From Himantopus leucocephalus (taxonomy: Eukaryota; Chordata; Aves; Charadriiformes; Recurvirostridae): a stretch of DNA of 64,000 bases. The stretch lies in contig RSEF01000004.1 of assembly GCA_003993805.1 (NCBI GenBank), positions 21,742,822 through 21,806,821 on the forward strand, given 5' to 3'. Below the pieces are notes generated by a model, which saw only the letters and a program-made list of their open reading frames with translations, made no database searches and was not told the origin of the DNA. Of this stretch, positions 1-12,884 are shown piece by piece; position 1 is the stretch's first letter; each line of letters begins with the position of its first letter. The position numbers and the translations under genes were made by a program.

Positions 1-3000
1 TAGCAAATTCAGCTTTTGGCTGTCGCATATAAAAATACACACTCAATTCCAAAAATTTCAGCTTTAAGTTAACTGCTAATTTCCAGCCAGAATACCCCAC
101 AAAGATGAACTTTGTCACCCCTCATACCAGAGTTTTGCTGCTGCTTTATACATGTCCTTCAGGAACTCAGTCCTAAAGGCACTCGCCACTGAAGCCCCAA
201 CCCAGTGAGGCATGCACGTGCACATGAGGTTACAACCAAGAGCTGGCGACACAACACACTTGGGTCTACCTTCACCCCTCCTCTTTCATCAGCATGAAAT
301 TTTGTTTCAGCACAATTTAAGGATTTTGTCGACAAAACCCCACCAGGTCTCCTACAGATGCACACCCGTGAGCGTCAAAACACGTCAGCACCATCTGGAC
401 TGAACTGAATGCACTCGGGAACTGCTGGAGCACCCTGAACGCTGTCCTGGGCAGGCACGGCAAATCCCAGCACAGAGTAAATTAAGAAAATGTGCATGTG
501 TTTCTGCATGGGAAACACGACAGGTTTGTGAGAAACCCACTGAATGCTGCCCACAAACTTTGTGGGACCGGGTGCTCATGAGTGCTGAACAATCTGCAGT
601 CGAAAAGCTTGAATGTTTAATTCTGCATCCCTGCTTCATTCTGCTTACTGACGCTTTCCAAAACTCAGTGAAATCAACTGCAGTTTAAGGGATACTAAGA
701 CTAAACATGCTTTTTTCTGAGCAGAAGCTCTGGAGCTGTAAATGATTAATATTAATAATGGGAAAAATCTGTCATGTATAAACAATATAAACAAACAATA
801 ACAACCGCTTAAATTTGTTAATCTGAGAATTTCTTTTCTCTGATTCTCTTTCATAAACAAAATATTTTTTTCATCAGGCAGTATCCATTATGTTCATCCT
901 TGGTGTAGTTACAAGGCAAAAAATGTGGATTATTGATGAAATAGATCATAATGGCTCTTTCTAAGCTATTATCATTTATCATTTAAATGTGTATTCAATG
1001 AGCTTTAATCTGCAAATTTGTCACGATTGGGAGCCATTACGATTTAACAGATTCATTGTGTTTGCTTTATTCTTTTTTTAATACGATGCATGCTGCATGT
1101 TCTGTAGACTACATGTAATTTTACCTAACAGAATGGACCTTTAAAAAACTTACTACAGACGAACAACAGCTGTTTATTAAGGCCTTCGGTCTTTTTAAAA
1201 ACACAGGAATGCCACAACACCATATCGTTACACTAATAAATCCTGCAAAATCTTCATAACCAGGTATATTGCTCTTTCTTCTGAAAAGTCTCAATCTCCC
1301 ATTGCTTCTAGGAACAGCGCCATGACCAGTCATATCTGAGATTTCAACGACATGAATTTCCTCCAGTCCCCTAAATAGGTACTTTTTCTTCTGGTTGAGA
1401 CAAAGCAAACAAAATCAATGAATGCTCTCTCACTGGTATTAATCAATCTGAGCTGTGTACCATATACTACCAAGGATCCAACCAATATCAACCCTTGTGC
1501 TTTTTTTTTTTAATTCACAAGGGTTAATTAGTTATAAGAATAGTATGTAACACTTTGGCTAATGCAAAATAGCATAGAATGTTCTTTATTTTGGAGAAGG
1601 AAGGTGATACTGGATTTTTAGCTCAGTGTTTGCATAGCTGCACAATTTACAAAACTGCAAGGAATGTCCACAACTGGCAATACATGAGCTTTTACTGGGT
1701 TTTGGCTATGGCAGATTAATTCCATCTCCCGCTTGTACATAACTCACTTAACACCTTTTCTTACTCAAGTTTTGCAATTTCCTGAATAAAATCCCTCTGA
1801 CAGCGAGCTGCACACTCTCTGAGCAAACTCCCCTTGCAGTCACCAGGACCAATGCTGTTTGCTTTGAAAGAAGACATGATGGGTAAATGCAGAAAAGCTT
1901 ATCAACCCAGAATTAAGATCATCCACTGGGTTGTGATCTCCCTTCCCTTCTTGACATCATCCATGAACACTGTATGGTGGGAAGGCTCCTCGGCCAAACA
2001 CCAGGCCAGATGCCAACAAGAGATCAGAACTATTCATACCAAAGCATGGTTTACCTCATGCCTTTTCCATTCTGCAGCAGGCTGCTCTGAACTGGTTTGG
2101 GGTGGGGACACGGAGGCAAGTGATATGTACATGTGATTGACAGCTGTGCCAAGACGAGTTGGAAACCGTGGCCTCTAAAATGGCTGTAAGACATCGCGTT
2201 CCTCCTGGGTAAGCAGCCTACAGCCCTGCTGCCCCGGAGCAGCTGAAAGCTCGCCAAGCCACCGCAGAGCTCGGGAGCGAGGAGGCTCCGCGTGCCCCGG
2301 GAGATGGGCTCCAACCACCCCTCAGGCCACGCCTGCAGGCTGCTAAAAGGAATGACAGTGCTGAAGGCTCTTCTCATTACACATCGCAATATTGTAATTC
2401 CACAAAAAGCTAGCACGTAGCTGTAGTAGGACTGCATGGCACTGCTGCCACTGCCCATGTGAGGTGCATGGGGGCACTTTCAAGCCACCCTGAAGCATGG
2501 TTTGCCCCATGTTCACGTAGGAACAAATTATTCATCGATTTTCTGAGGATGGCTGACTTTTGCCTTAAACACAAATATTTCCAAGCACTAAAAGATATGC
2601 ATCTAAAAATAAAAAAAGGAATCACCTATTGGGCTTAACACAAAATAATCTCACATAAAGGGAAGTATTTTTTAACGGCACATATCTACTTTATGGCACT
2701 GGTCTCTTAACTTAGTGCTTATGAGTTAGGGAAACAGCCCCTTGGTGGATTACTTTTCATAGTTTGCTCAGTAATGTGTTTACAAAGCCATTGTTACAAC
2801 TAGATGCTTATATATTTTGATATACAGCATGCACTACAACAGTACATCTTCAGAGACTTCATGCTTATTTTAAAAACCTATTTAAATGTTTCTTTACCTT
2901 CCCTCCCAGCAAAACACAAGTTTATTGCCAGATACTCCAGGGCTCCATAGTCCAGTCTGACAGTAATTAAGGTGGAATTAGTGGTGCTTTGCAGGAAACG

Positions 3001-6000
3001 GTAACAGTGGCAAGTGTACAACAGGATGGGCCAAATTCATCTCTGACAGCAACTTCTCTGAAATAACTAACTTACTCTAGGAATTTGACACTTGAAATTT
3101 CAAATAATGGCCTCTATTTTTAACTGTCTGACATTACTGAAGCACATAACTCGGAGCCTGAGAAACCTTAAGTGGATTTTGTTTTCCTTTGTTAGAAAAC
3201 TGCTCATCTACTCGCCCACTCTCTGTTGGGTATCAAGTCAACAGTCTACTGCAGAAATCAGTGTTTTGTTAAGACAATACAACACATCATTTCAGCACAA
3301 CCTGCACTTGCTTAATGCTTACCTGCCCTCGATAATGGACAGTATTAGTGATAAACTTTACCTTTAAACCATGCAGTGAGTGATACAAAACACGTTACAC
3401 AAAATTTTGTGTTTGTGAACACCTGTAATCTTTCCTCTGATCCTACAATTATACAATACACCAATACATAACAAATCCAATACTTTGGTAGTACAGTCTG
3501 AAGAAAGCTGAAGGAGGTATTTTTCTTTCCACGCCTTCTACTTGAACTCAGACTCCAAACACGGTCTTAGGATTTTGCAGTAAGTTTGGACACTAAGCTT
3601 TGACAAAAATACCACTTCAAAAAATTTAATGCCATCTACCTACAGCCGTTAAACTTTCATCTAGCTATATATAGTAGCAACAATCCAATCTGATTCTGCA
3701 GCAGTTATCTAGCTGTACAGAGCATCTAACCCAATTCAACAGTATCTATTTGTCCATTAAGAAACCTGCTTTATCTGATATGTAAAATCTTTTTTTTTTT
3801 TATTGTGAAGAACACGGCAATCCCTACAGGGACTTTAGAAAGTGGGGCTAGTGGCTGCTAGGAGGCAGCATCCCTCTGTGTGATGGGGGGATCGTTCTGG
3901 TCCTTCCTCCCCTTGGGAAGGGGAGCAGGGCCCTCAGAGCATCCCCAGGACCCTCGGGTGTTTGGGGAAAGACACAGGTTAACATGAGACGTTGCTGCGA
4001 CCTGATCTTCAAGGCTATTTGATTTTGGGATGAGGGGGATTCCTGGATAAGGTGGAAAAGAGCAGGAAATCCTTCATGTAACCCTCAGCACCTTCTCCCT
4101 TCAGGTTACAACTGCATTCTACTCTCCATGGGGAAAAAAACAACTTAACCTCCTTTAGCCGTGAAGGACTTGCACTATTATCTCCCTCTGACTGTTGCAT
4201 TGATTAGATTGGAAAATGAGTAAGTTTTATCACACTTGATCTGAAATAGCACTATCTAGCTTATGTTTATCCCTTTACATCTACAGAACAGATAATTGCA
4301 TAGATCCTGGGAGTCAGACTCGACACTGTGATGTCTCTTTTGATCCCTGGTGTCAGGTTAAAGGAGAAAAAAACAGAAATTTAACCTGTGATTTAACACT
4401 GGCCACTGTCTGGCTCCTGCTACCGGTCTGGTCTGGGTGGTTCAGACTCCTGCGAGTGCATGTCTGGCTCCCTTCTCACCACGCAGGTTTGCTTGCTGCC
4501 ACCTCTAATATCAGCCTCTGTGCTGAATTCTGCAGCATGTGCTTCAGTTTGAATTGCTACAGATTTTTGCCTAAAAAAAAAATAATCAAGACACAGTTTT
4601 CTGGGTTTGCGTGGGTTTTTTTTTTTTCATTTCTCTCTTCCTTATTTTTTTTAAGTACAGGGAAAGGCAGATTATTTCAATTAAGAGCCTGTCACTGACA
4701 ATTGTAAGCAACCTTTCTTCAGTTCAGTGCAGCAGTTGCAGTTTTAAGTTTCTCCCTGCTTCTGTCAGGATCTAATTTTCAAGGCCCCGTTGCCATGGCA
4801 GCAAGTTGGAATTTTAATCCAGTACTAAAGGTCAAGACAGGTCACCAGTTTCAGTTCCTCTTCAATCTCCCCATAAAGAGTCACAAAAAGAAGCCGAGAT
4901 AAAGGTCTGACCTAACAAAAAATTCCAGTCTAGCACACAGCCAGACTTGAAGCTATATGATTTGTATAGGCTTTCAAATTTGTCTGGAACTATTGAAATT
5001 CATGCTAAATCAAATATGGGCAGCACTGACTCGCATTCCTCTCTCTCTGCAGAAAAGCACATATACGTCCTTAAAACACAGTTACGTGCATGCAACTTAC
5101 CAGGGATACCCCAAAAGCAAGTACTTCGGTACTAACAGGTAATAGCTGTGAAAGCAATCCCCTCATTACGGGAGGTATTTACTACTTTTGCAGACTCAGA
5201 TGAGCCTGACAGCTGCATTTAAGTCTTTCTTGTCATTACGAGGTAGACGAGGCAACATCTTTCTTTCAAAACCAGTAAAGATCTTTTTGTGAAGCATTTT
5301 GACTAAACAAGGCTTTCCAGTAAGGGATAATTTCCTGAAAGCTAAACTACCTTCAGATTTTGTTTACTATTTGTATCTTTGAAGGATAAAAAACTCCTGT
5401 GGAAATTAGGAAATAACTTTTTATTTGCCAATTTTCTAAGCCCCCTCCTGTGTTTTCCATAACATGGATTTTAATTAAACAATTGGTTTGCAGCTACTGG
5501 CGTAAGGCTACAGACGTCTCCCTCCTCCTCCAGGGCTACATCATTTTCGCAGGAAGCCGCGGCTGCAGCATTAGGAAAGTCTCCAAATGCATTTTTCCGA
5601 GATGCATGGACACAAGTGAGGGAAGCAGCTCTTCCTCCAGGAATTTAGAATGGTAATTAGCCCGGCGGCGGGGAATATTTTCCTTTTTCACCGTTTGGGA
5701 GGATCTATTTGTAAGGTAAAGCTATTCTGAATCTGTGGCTCCAAGGGCCAGCCAAGACAGAGGATAATGCAGTGAGCGTGGCCTAGCCCCATGGGGTGTT
5801 GTGAGAACTTCACTTCATAAAAAATAAGCCCTCTGGCCAGAAAATTGATAGGCTTTGGAGCCCTGCTGAGCCCTCAGCCCAAAGGATAATGGTAGCAATA
5901 TAAGTTCCTCTGGATGGAGAGTGTAAAGCTGAGAAAAATGTGGTGGATTATTGGGGTTGTCAGAGGGATTCAGAGGAAAGATGCAAAGGATTAAGTTGTG

Positions 6001-7079
6001 ATATTAGGAAAAGTGGCTGTTAGTCTTACCTAGGATATTTAGGACACAAATTGGGAGTTTCAAGCCCACTCTGGTATTATGTATGCCAAGCTTCCTGGCA
6101 AAATCCATTCTTCTTTCAAGCTTATCACCCATTTCCGATTATGACTGCTTTGCAGCACAGTGCAGATGAATCTGGGTGACAATTTTCTATTTGTCTCAGG
6201 CTACTGAAGTCTCCAAAGCCAGGAAGATATGACAGTAAGAATGAAAGGGACTAGAGCAAAGAGCATCAGGAAGTAAAAAGCCAGAGAGAGAAATGGCTCG
6301 GCTCTGAACCTGAAATTTACTGACAGGTCAGATTTAAGACAAAAGGGAGCAGGGTGAGGTCCAAATTATGCTGGCCAGAAAGCCAAGCAAGAAGTTAGTT
6401 TATATGCATTTTATCAGCAAGCCCGCAGCTCACAAAACAAATGGGTGGGAGAGGTACTGTGAGTGTGGTGGCTTCCTCAGCTCTATCCTGATTTACATTT
6501 TCAGATTTACCGAGTAACTCGTTTTTCAAAATGAATGTTTGAAGCTGCACCAAAGTTTGGAAGTGATTCCATCCCACAGAAATGTAAATTGGGAGGTCGG
6601 TTTGAGACTGGCCTTAAGCCATGAAGGCACAACATATGCTGCTGCCTGTGGAAAAGCTCTTTAAATACAAGGAAACCTGTGGCAGATTTACAGTCTAACC
6701 AGTTTCCAAAATGTGAACTGATACGTAGCAGACAGGGAAATACATCCCGAATCCAAACATGTTAATGTGTGTCATTTACCTGTCTCTATTAATACCGCCA
6801 CTTCAACAGTCGCAGTTCAGTGGTTGCATACATTTCGCAGTGATGCAGCAGTGCATCCTACTTGAGAACAAAGTATTTCAATGGCTACTTGTTAGTTAGG
6901 GCAAATAAATGTTGAATTTTCAATTGGGGGTTATACAGTATCAGAGGAAATTCAAATGGTTCAGTGCTCACTTGAGTCGCAATCAGCAACGCTGACAAGA
7001 ATGCAGTTGGTTAGCTTGTTTCAGGCATTCTTAAGGGCAGTAATTATGCAAGTCTCTGATAGTCAAGAAAAATTATTCA

Positions 7080-7420
7080 ACACTGATCAGCAAAATATAA
7101 GAGAATTAATTTAGTTCTGTTCCCACAATCTTTTAAACTGATTTATAAACATGTCAGGAGAAAGAGATCATGGAAAAGAATGTATTAGGAAATAACTTTA
7201 TTTTGACAGGGAGGTTAAACTGTATGTGAGCCAGCTGAATAATGAAAACAAATTAAAAGTCTAATTTAGAAATTATTTTGAATAATGGGCTTATCTTCAA
7301 GGATACAGGGCTTCTAATTACGACGCTGGATTTTAACGTATTTCACAGCAGCTGAAATATTTTGCAAGTTTGCTTCTATGGGTAACCGTCCATAGGAAAT
7401 GCTTGTGTGTTTTATTCTCA
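7080..7420. promoter_or_regulatory. Candidate conserved non-coding element
   Basis: An AT-rich unique block with 'caaattaaaagtctaattta', 'cttctaattacgacgctgg' and 'ctgatttataaac', located 3' of the exon cluster. Evidence is compositional only. Confidence 0.25.
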
Positions 7421-8536
7421 GTTACTTAGTACTTTGCTCAAAAGGAAAAGCCTGTGGCAGCGAGGAACAAAACGATACAATCTTGACTGACTATCATTGC
7501 TCCAAACCCAAGAACTTATGAGGCAAAATGATGAAAAGCAAACTCCTCACTAAGAAAACAAAAGAGTAAATATGGAAGAGGAATGATATCTTATCAAAAC
7601 AGACCCTTCTATTTTCGTTTGCTATTTGTCCCTTTAATATGGTGCACTGGAGCTCTCTAAAGATTAATGGAGTTCCAATTACATGCCACTGTTGTTTCAC
7701 TTATCATAATTTGTACATGGCAGTGTAAGTCCCTTCTATTCATGACTTTCCCAGTTTACCCAGAGGGAATATCTTTGGAACTTCCTACTTCTAACAAACA
7801 GGCGGTACTTAGTCTAATGATTAAAGCTTGCCACACTTGCTAAGTGAAAATGAACGTATGCTATAAAAGAAAGCAGGCTATCAACACTGTGGGATCAATT
7901 GATGCTCTTACACTTTAATAGGATCGATTAAAAACTGTAATTAGAAATACTAAAATTTCATCTTCTTCAGTGTATTACACCTGGGCTGGATTGTGACTGG
8001 AACTCAGATATAGAGTTGGATACAGAAACGGAAACATTCTTCCTCTTCCAGTTGGAGATGAATTTTACATTTTTGGTTCATGTGATTGAACTGGAAATGA
8101 TGCACCAACACTGAACGAATCCCAGTTCTTTAAAGCTGATTCCTTCCAAGGCTAAGAATTCATCAGTGCTTCTTGATTTGAACGTTCTGAATAACAACAT
8201 TACTTGTTGTCACATTATCCAATATACAATCCTTGGTGTAAAATCCTCTTGATGTCTGATTACTCTTCATAAGGACCTCACGCTGATTCATTTCAAACTG
8301 TGAATTACCTTTAATTCATAGCTTGAACATGCTGCCAAATTTTGTTTTCCATGCTCCCAGGTGGCTGTCCCTGACACAGTGGAGAACTTCCAAAAAGCCA
8401 TTAGATACTTATGAAAAGTAGTTAGATGTCAAGAAGCACATTTCCATTTTCAAACAGGCTTCCATCAAGTATTATGATAATCTTTGGGATTAGAAAAGTA
8501 CTGGTATTTACTGACATTTTTTTAGAACTGTGAAGT

Positions 8537-8575
8537 GAAATCCTGGTCCCACTGAAACCAGTGGTGAGCCCCCTT
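8537..8575. repeat. Copy of the dispersed inverted-repeat motif
   Basis: The stretch 'gaaatcctggtcccactgaaaccagtggtgag' is one arm of the motif described at 18,355-18,415. Confidence 0.4.
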
Positions 8576-11500
8576 TGAAAAATTCTTGCTGAAATATCAC
8601 ATAATGAGTTTCAGCTGCTTGTTTTGTTTTTGAGCCCACTGTATTTAGTTGTTCTCTAACCCCCACACAGGTTGCGTATCATTAAATATGATGGATAACA
8701 AAAACTCTATAAAGATAAAATAACTTGTTTTTGTCTGATCCATAAAAATTTGCTGCTCTAAGTTTTTAATGGTTTCCGGTAGTTCACTGAGCCCGTGAGA
8801 AGGGCCTTTTAATACTGTATTAATACAGTAAGTATAGGAAGTAATTTTGTGACAGGGGAAGAATACCATTATGATTACATTCTTCTTTTTAGCTAGGCTT
8901 TTATGGAAACTACCCAACACTACTCTGCAGTATGATTTCGAAACACAGGATGTGCTTGATTAAAAAGGTTCTGGGTAGTTTCCAACTGGACAGAGGCCAA
9001 ATGCTAACAACCAAAACAGAACAAAAGGACTGGATGTTTGAGGATGACATACTTGCAACGGTAATTATATAACAGAAACCTAAGTCGCAAGCTGAGTTCG
9101 TACCCTCAAATTCATGGAAGTTGACAGAAAATCCTTCTCAGTGCAATTGGTTGCACCTTATCTGTTCCTGCTTACTATGCTTCCTAATAAACTAATCACA
9201 GTAGACTGGCTGAAAACTGACTGCACCATACCCAATGGGGACTTACAGTGAATTTAAAATTAAAAAAAAGGGAAGTCGAATGCCGTAGTTTTACATAGCC
9301 TGATTTCAGCTATAAAAATTCACCACGGTATACACACATGCACGCACACCAGTGTTCATAATCTCATTTTCAAGATTTTTGAGTAGAAACTAGGATCTGA
9401 GGTTAGTTACATGTACAACGTAGGTGCAGAATTTAGACACAATCCCAACTACTCTACCTGCTATTTTACCTACTGCAAAGCATTGAAGATTGCGTTTCTC
9501 CAGCACCTGGATGTAATAAAGTACACTGAAATAGTATAAATAGGATGAAATTCATATTTCAGAAAGCTTTACTTTGACAAGAAGTCATGCATCTTGCATC
9601 CCCCTACAAACGCAAGACGTTGGTCAATTAATCTACCTTGCAGTATGTTGCCTCCATTCTTCCCCCTAGAAGCACGCACCTGAAAGGTTATCTTGCAAAG
9701 ACAATACATCCCTTTGGTCTGATCTTCTATGATGCCAATGTTTCTACACCTGAAGGTGCCTACATACAGGCAGCTTGGCTACTGGAGCAGAATACAACAT
9801 CATGAAGGTACAGGATCTTCATTCTGCGCGCATCGCTCAACTAGTCATGGTATAACTCAGCTATATGTTGAATGCAACCACATTACTACCAATTCCTACG
9901 GACTTCTATCAAAGCCAATGGAATCTGCAAGACTGTCACCAGGACTAATGGAAAAGACAACTTACGTTTCACTCGCATTGTATGTAGACTTAAAAAAGTT
10001 GGGGAGTATCTAGAAACACGTCCAGATTAAAAGGTCTCTAACAAAGCATACAGATGAACAAACCCAAATTCAGTCAGATTTGATCCAACTGAAATACCGA
10101 TAACAGATCCCATTGACAAAACATAGAAGGAATTGGTGGGGGATACAGTTTTGAAGTCAGTAAGATCATGCTGTGTGGTTGACAGCGTAGCAACAAATGT
10201 TACTGGGGACCAGCTGGACTGTAATTTCACTCATACACTCCCATATCCCTGAAACTGACCAATGTTAGAAAGATTAAATCCTTCTTAATACAAGGGCAAT
10301 CTGATAAACACTATATTATTAAAATACACAATGATGCAGGAGCTGTCAACCAACCAGGGTTTATTTGGATCACTCTATCCAGCTCTACTTGATACCATTA
10401 CATCTTTCTGCCCCACTCTCTGCTTTAATTTCATTATGTCCTATAGTACTGCAATTCCCAGTGAAAGTGGTGGTAACTGCACACGCAGATCTAAAGAAAC
10501 AAATTGGCCTCGTAATACCAAGTCTCACAGTGGACTGCCTTCTAACCTCCCAAAGCCCTATGGAAATTCTTAGAAGCTGCCTTAACAATTTTTCTGCAGT
10601 AAAAGAGAAAAAGTGATAGTAATGGGTTAGCTGATCTTCATTTGGAAGCTAAAAATAAAAGTAGCTTTATTGCAGCTCTGATCTCTCATGTGTAAAATCT
10701 ATCACCTACCATAAGAAGACAGTTCATTGCAGCAGAAATCTGATTGATAGTACTGGAACTTTAGATCAAGCAGCAGAACAGAGAGCAACTGGTTCATAAA
10801 ATGTACTCAGTGTCTTCGGGTTTTATATCAGGCTTCCTATAGAGAGCTTTGGTCCCATTAAATGCACTATATACCACTGAGCTCTGAAGTACTGTTCTTT
10901 TGAAATTCAGCTTATAACTATAAACCATGATTGACAAGTCTATTACTGTTGGTTACAAACTATTGAAATATTGTATTTTACGGTATACTCACTAAAATAT
11001 TTTTCACAGTGGAATCCAAATACACTTGCTTTAGGAGAAAAATCATTTTAAGATGTAATAATATTTTTTTACTTTTTTTTTTTTTTTACTACAGAATGTG
11101 CTTGATGTTACATTTGGATCACTTAGATGTTCTGAAACACGACTGCACCCATTCTGTTACTAAGAACAGTGGGTATAGTTGGCTAGATTCTTTAAAAAAC
11201 CCCAAGCCATTGCTGGAAATCAAATAGCAGAGGGCAAAAACTAATTTGTTACTAAGTTTCATAAATAAATGCTATTCATGAAAATGAATCTATTTATCAT
11301 TAGCGTTCCTATCTAATTCTCACTCAATCTGAAGAAAAAACCATTTAATTTTAAAATTGAATTAGTAGTTTAACCATAGTTTTGTAAAGCCTTACTCAAC
11401 AAACTGTATTTGAATGAGTACTTCCATGACTTGAATTAATGAGTGAAGAACTGGACCTTCAGAACCTGGTGAAAGCATCAATGGATTCAGCACCCACATC

Positions 11501-12541
11501 TACCCTAGTCCCGCATCTCTTACATGGTCACAGACAAATCACTGCACTCCAACAAGTCCTTACCTGTACACAAACTTGCACTAAGAATTAATATATTTAA
11601 ATTCTTTAAAAAAAAAAAAATGTAGGTGTCTCCGCATTGATTTTTCTTCCCCTATACCGATTTACTTAAAATTGTGTCCTTAGTAGATTAAGGGGAACCT
11701 AGAATAATTTTGAAGTCATTTTAAATGAACACATTGTATCTACACAAACATCAGTTAAGCTAGTGCAGTTCTACATTCAGTAGTTTAAAACACTTGAACA
11801 CTAAAAAAAAAAAGCAGATCTGAACTGAAATCAGACCTCATGCGTTTTCATAAGTATAAAACCAACAACCTACTTTTCAAAGTTATTATTTAATTCCTGT
11901 CTGTAAATTACTTTGAGATCCTGGGTAAAAGTAAAAGAACAGTTCAGTCCTAACTCACTGCTACATTATTGCAGCCTTACACCAGAAAAGCACCAAAGAA
12001 AAACGGTTTAGCACAATGGAGAATTAGCTCTTCCACAATTTTCAACTGTCATATTTATAGATCATCTGTGATTTTCAGCCATTTCAAAGTGTATGAAAGT
12101 CAAGACCAGCTTTTCAACACCAGCTAGTAGAATCACTCCGTATGATGTGTTTTACTGTCTCTCACTGTATGAATGTTAAAACTCCTGCATCATCTGTTCA
12201 TTGGGTTGCTTTTTCTATTGTAAGAGGCTTAGTATCTGATGAGAGAAGCATAAAAGTGATTTAATTTTGGCAAGCTGTACAACTAAAATCAGCATTATTT
12301 CTGCTTAATAAACTCATCTTTCACACATACCTCTGTTAGCTAATGCTTAAAAAGAAGAAACAGTAATAAGCCCTGAAAACATAAAACTGGTTTATGGCTA
12401 ATTTTTAAGGACTACTGAGAACACCTGAACACCAGGACAAGATTATGAGCAGAGCTAGGTTTTAGTTACCTTTGGAGAAATAAACTCATTCTTTATGATA
12501 AATTTAAAATGAGATTTAAAGCTGGAAATAATAATACTTAC

Positions 12542-12593
12542 GACTTTTGTGGCACTGACTTAGTTGCAACTTTCCCTGCTGGATCACTCCACT
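12542..12593 (-). CDS. AFF2: AFF2 internal coding exon, 52 nt, (K)WSDPAGKVATKSVPQK(S)
   Basis: The minus strand has a very good acceptor (tgtttcctttgtttgcag) and a consensus GTAAGT donor. Using the A carried from the 37-nt exon, the frame reads K-WSDPAGKVATKSVPQK followed by TC of a serine codon. This matches the human AFF2 stretch KWNDPTTRASTKSVSFKS (from memory), which precedes MLEDDLKLSSDEDD. The acidic exon that should follow was looked for down to position 1 and not seen, so the next intron is at least 12.5 kb. The exon leaves at phase 2. This short linker differs strongly among AFF paralogues, so its resemblance to AFF2 is good evidence for the assignment. No domain is known to me in these residues. 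Confidence 0.9.
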
Positions 12594-12847
12594 CTGCAAA
12601 CAAAGGAAACACATTTTCAAATGTCAAAAGATTACTGTAGAATTAAAATGCACCCAAAGCTGTCAGCCCATCTAATTATACTCGGTTTCACAACATGCCA
12701 CAATGCATAACATGTAATAAAAAATGGAACCGATCTGCTTTAGCACCATAGAAATTAATTTTTTAGCCTTTGTTTTAATGATGTTAAGCAGGAAAAAAAA
12801 ATAGAAACCCAACCCTGACTGTTAGGACTAAGATGATAAAGACCTAC
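12594..12847 (-). other. AFF2: AFF2 intron, 254 bp, between two microexons
   Basis: This short intron has GTAGGT at its 5' end and tttgcag at its 3' end on the minus strand. It is AT-rich with a run of A (12,792-12,800), and no repeat or internal exon is visible. It is about 90 times smaller than the intron before the 87-nt exon. Confidence 0.85.
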
Positions 12848-12884
12848 TTTGTACATTGTATCCTGAGGTCAGATGTTGGGAGTC
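12848..12884 (-). CDS. AFF2: AFF2 internal coding microexon, 37 nt, DSQHLTSGYNVQ plus one base
   Basis: On the minus strand an acceptor (gttcttctttgtag) is followed by 12 codons, DSQHLTSGYNVQ, and a single A, then a GTAGGT donor. The A joins AG at the start of the next exon to make AAG (Lys), giving NVQKWSDP. Human AFF2 as I remember it reads ESQHLTPGFTLQKWNDP across this junction; AFF1 and AFF4 also have DSQH or ESQ at the matching place. The exon enters at phase 0 and leaves at phase 1, so skipping it alone would shift the frame. It is far too short to show up in ORF scans. The phase match on both sides is the main support. Confidence 0.9.

Larger units (their letters stand above)
1..12541 (-). 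other. AFF2: Start of AFF2 intron downstream of the 52-nt exon
   Basis: The intron opens with GTAAGT at 12,536-12,541 (minus strand) and continues to the window edge. The expected next exon, with an MLEDDLKL-like acidic sequence, was not found. Content is mostly unique AT-rich DNA. There is an old inverted-repeat copy at 8,537-8,575, a GC-rich patch at 2,200-2,340 and a conserved-element candidate at 7,080-7,420. Open frames here look random. Confidence 0.7.

Noticed and set aside
2051..2458. 135-aa minus-strand open frame
   Set aside because: It sits in a GC-rich stretch overlapping a plus-strand frame. No family resemblance, and no good acceptor or donor in the AFF2 phase.
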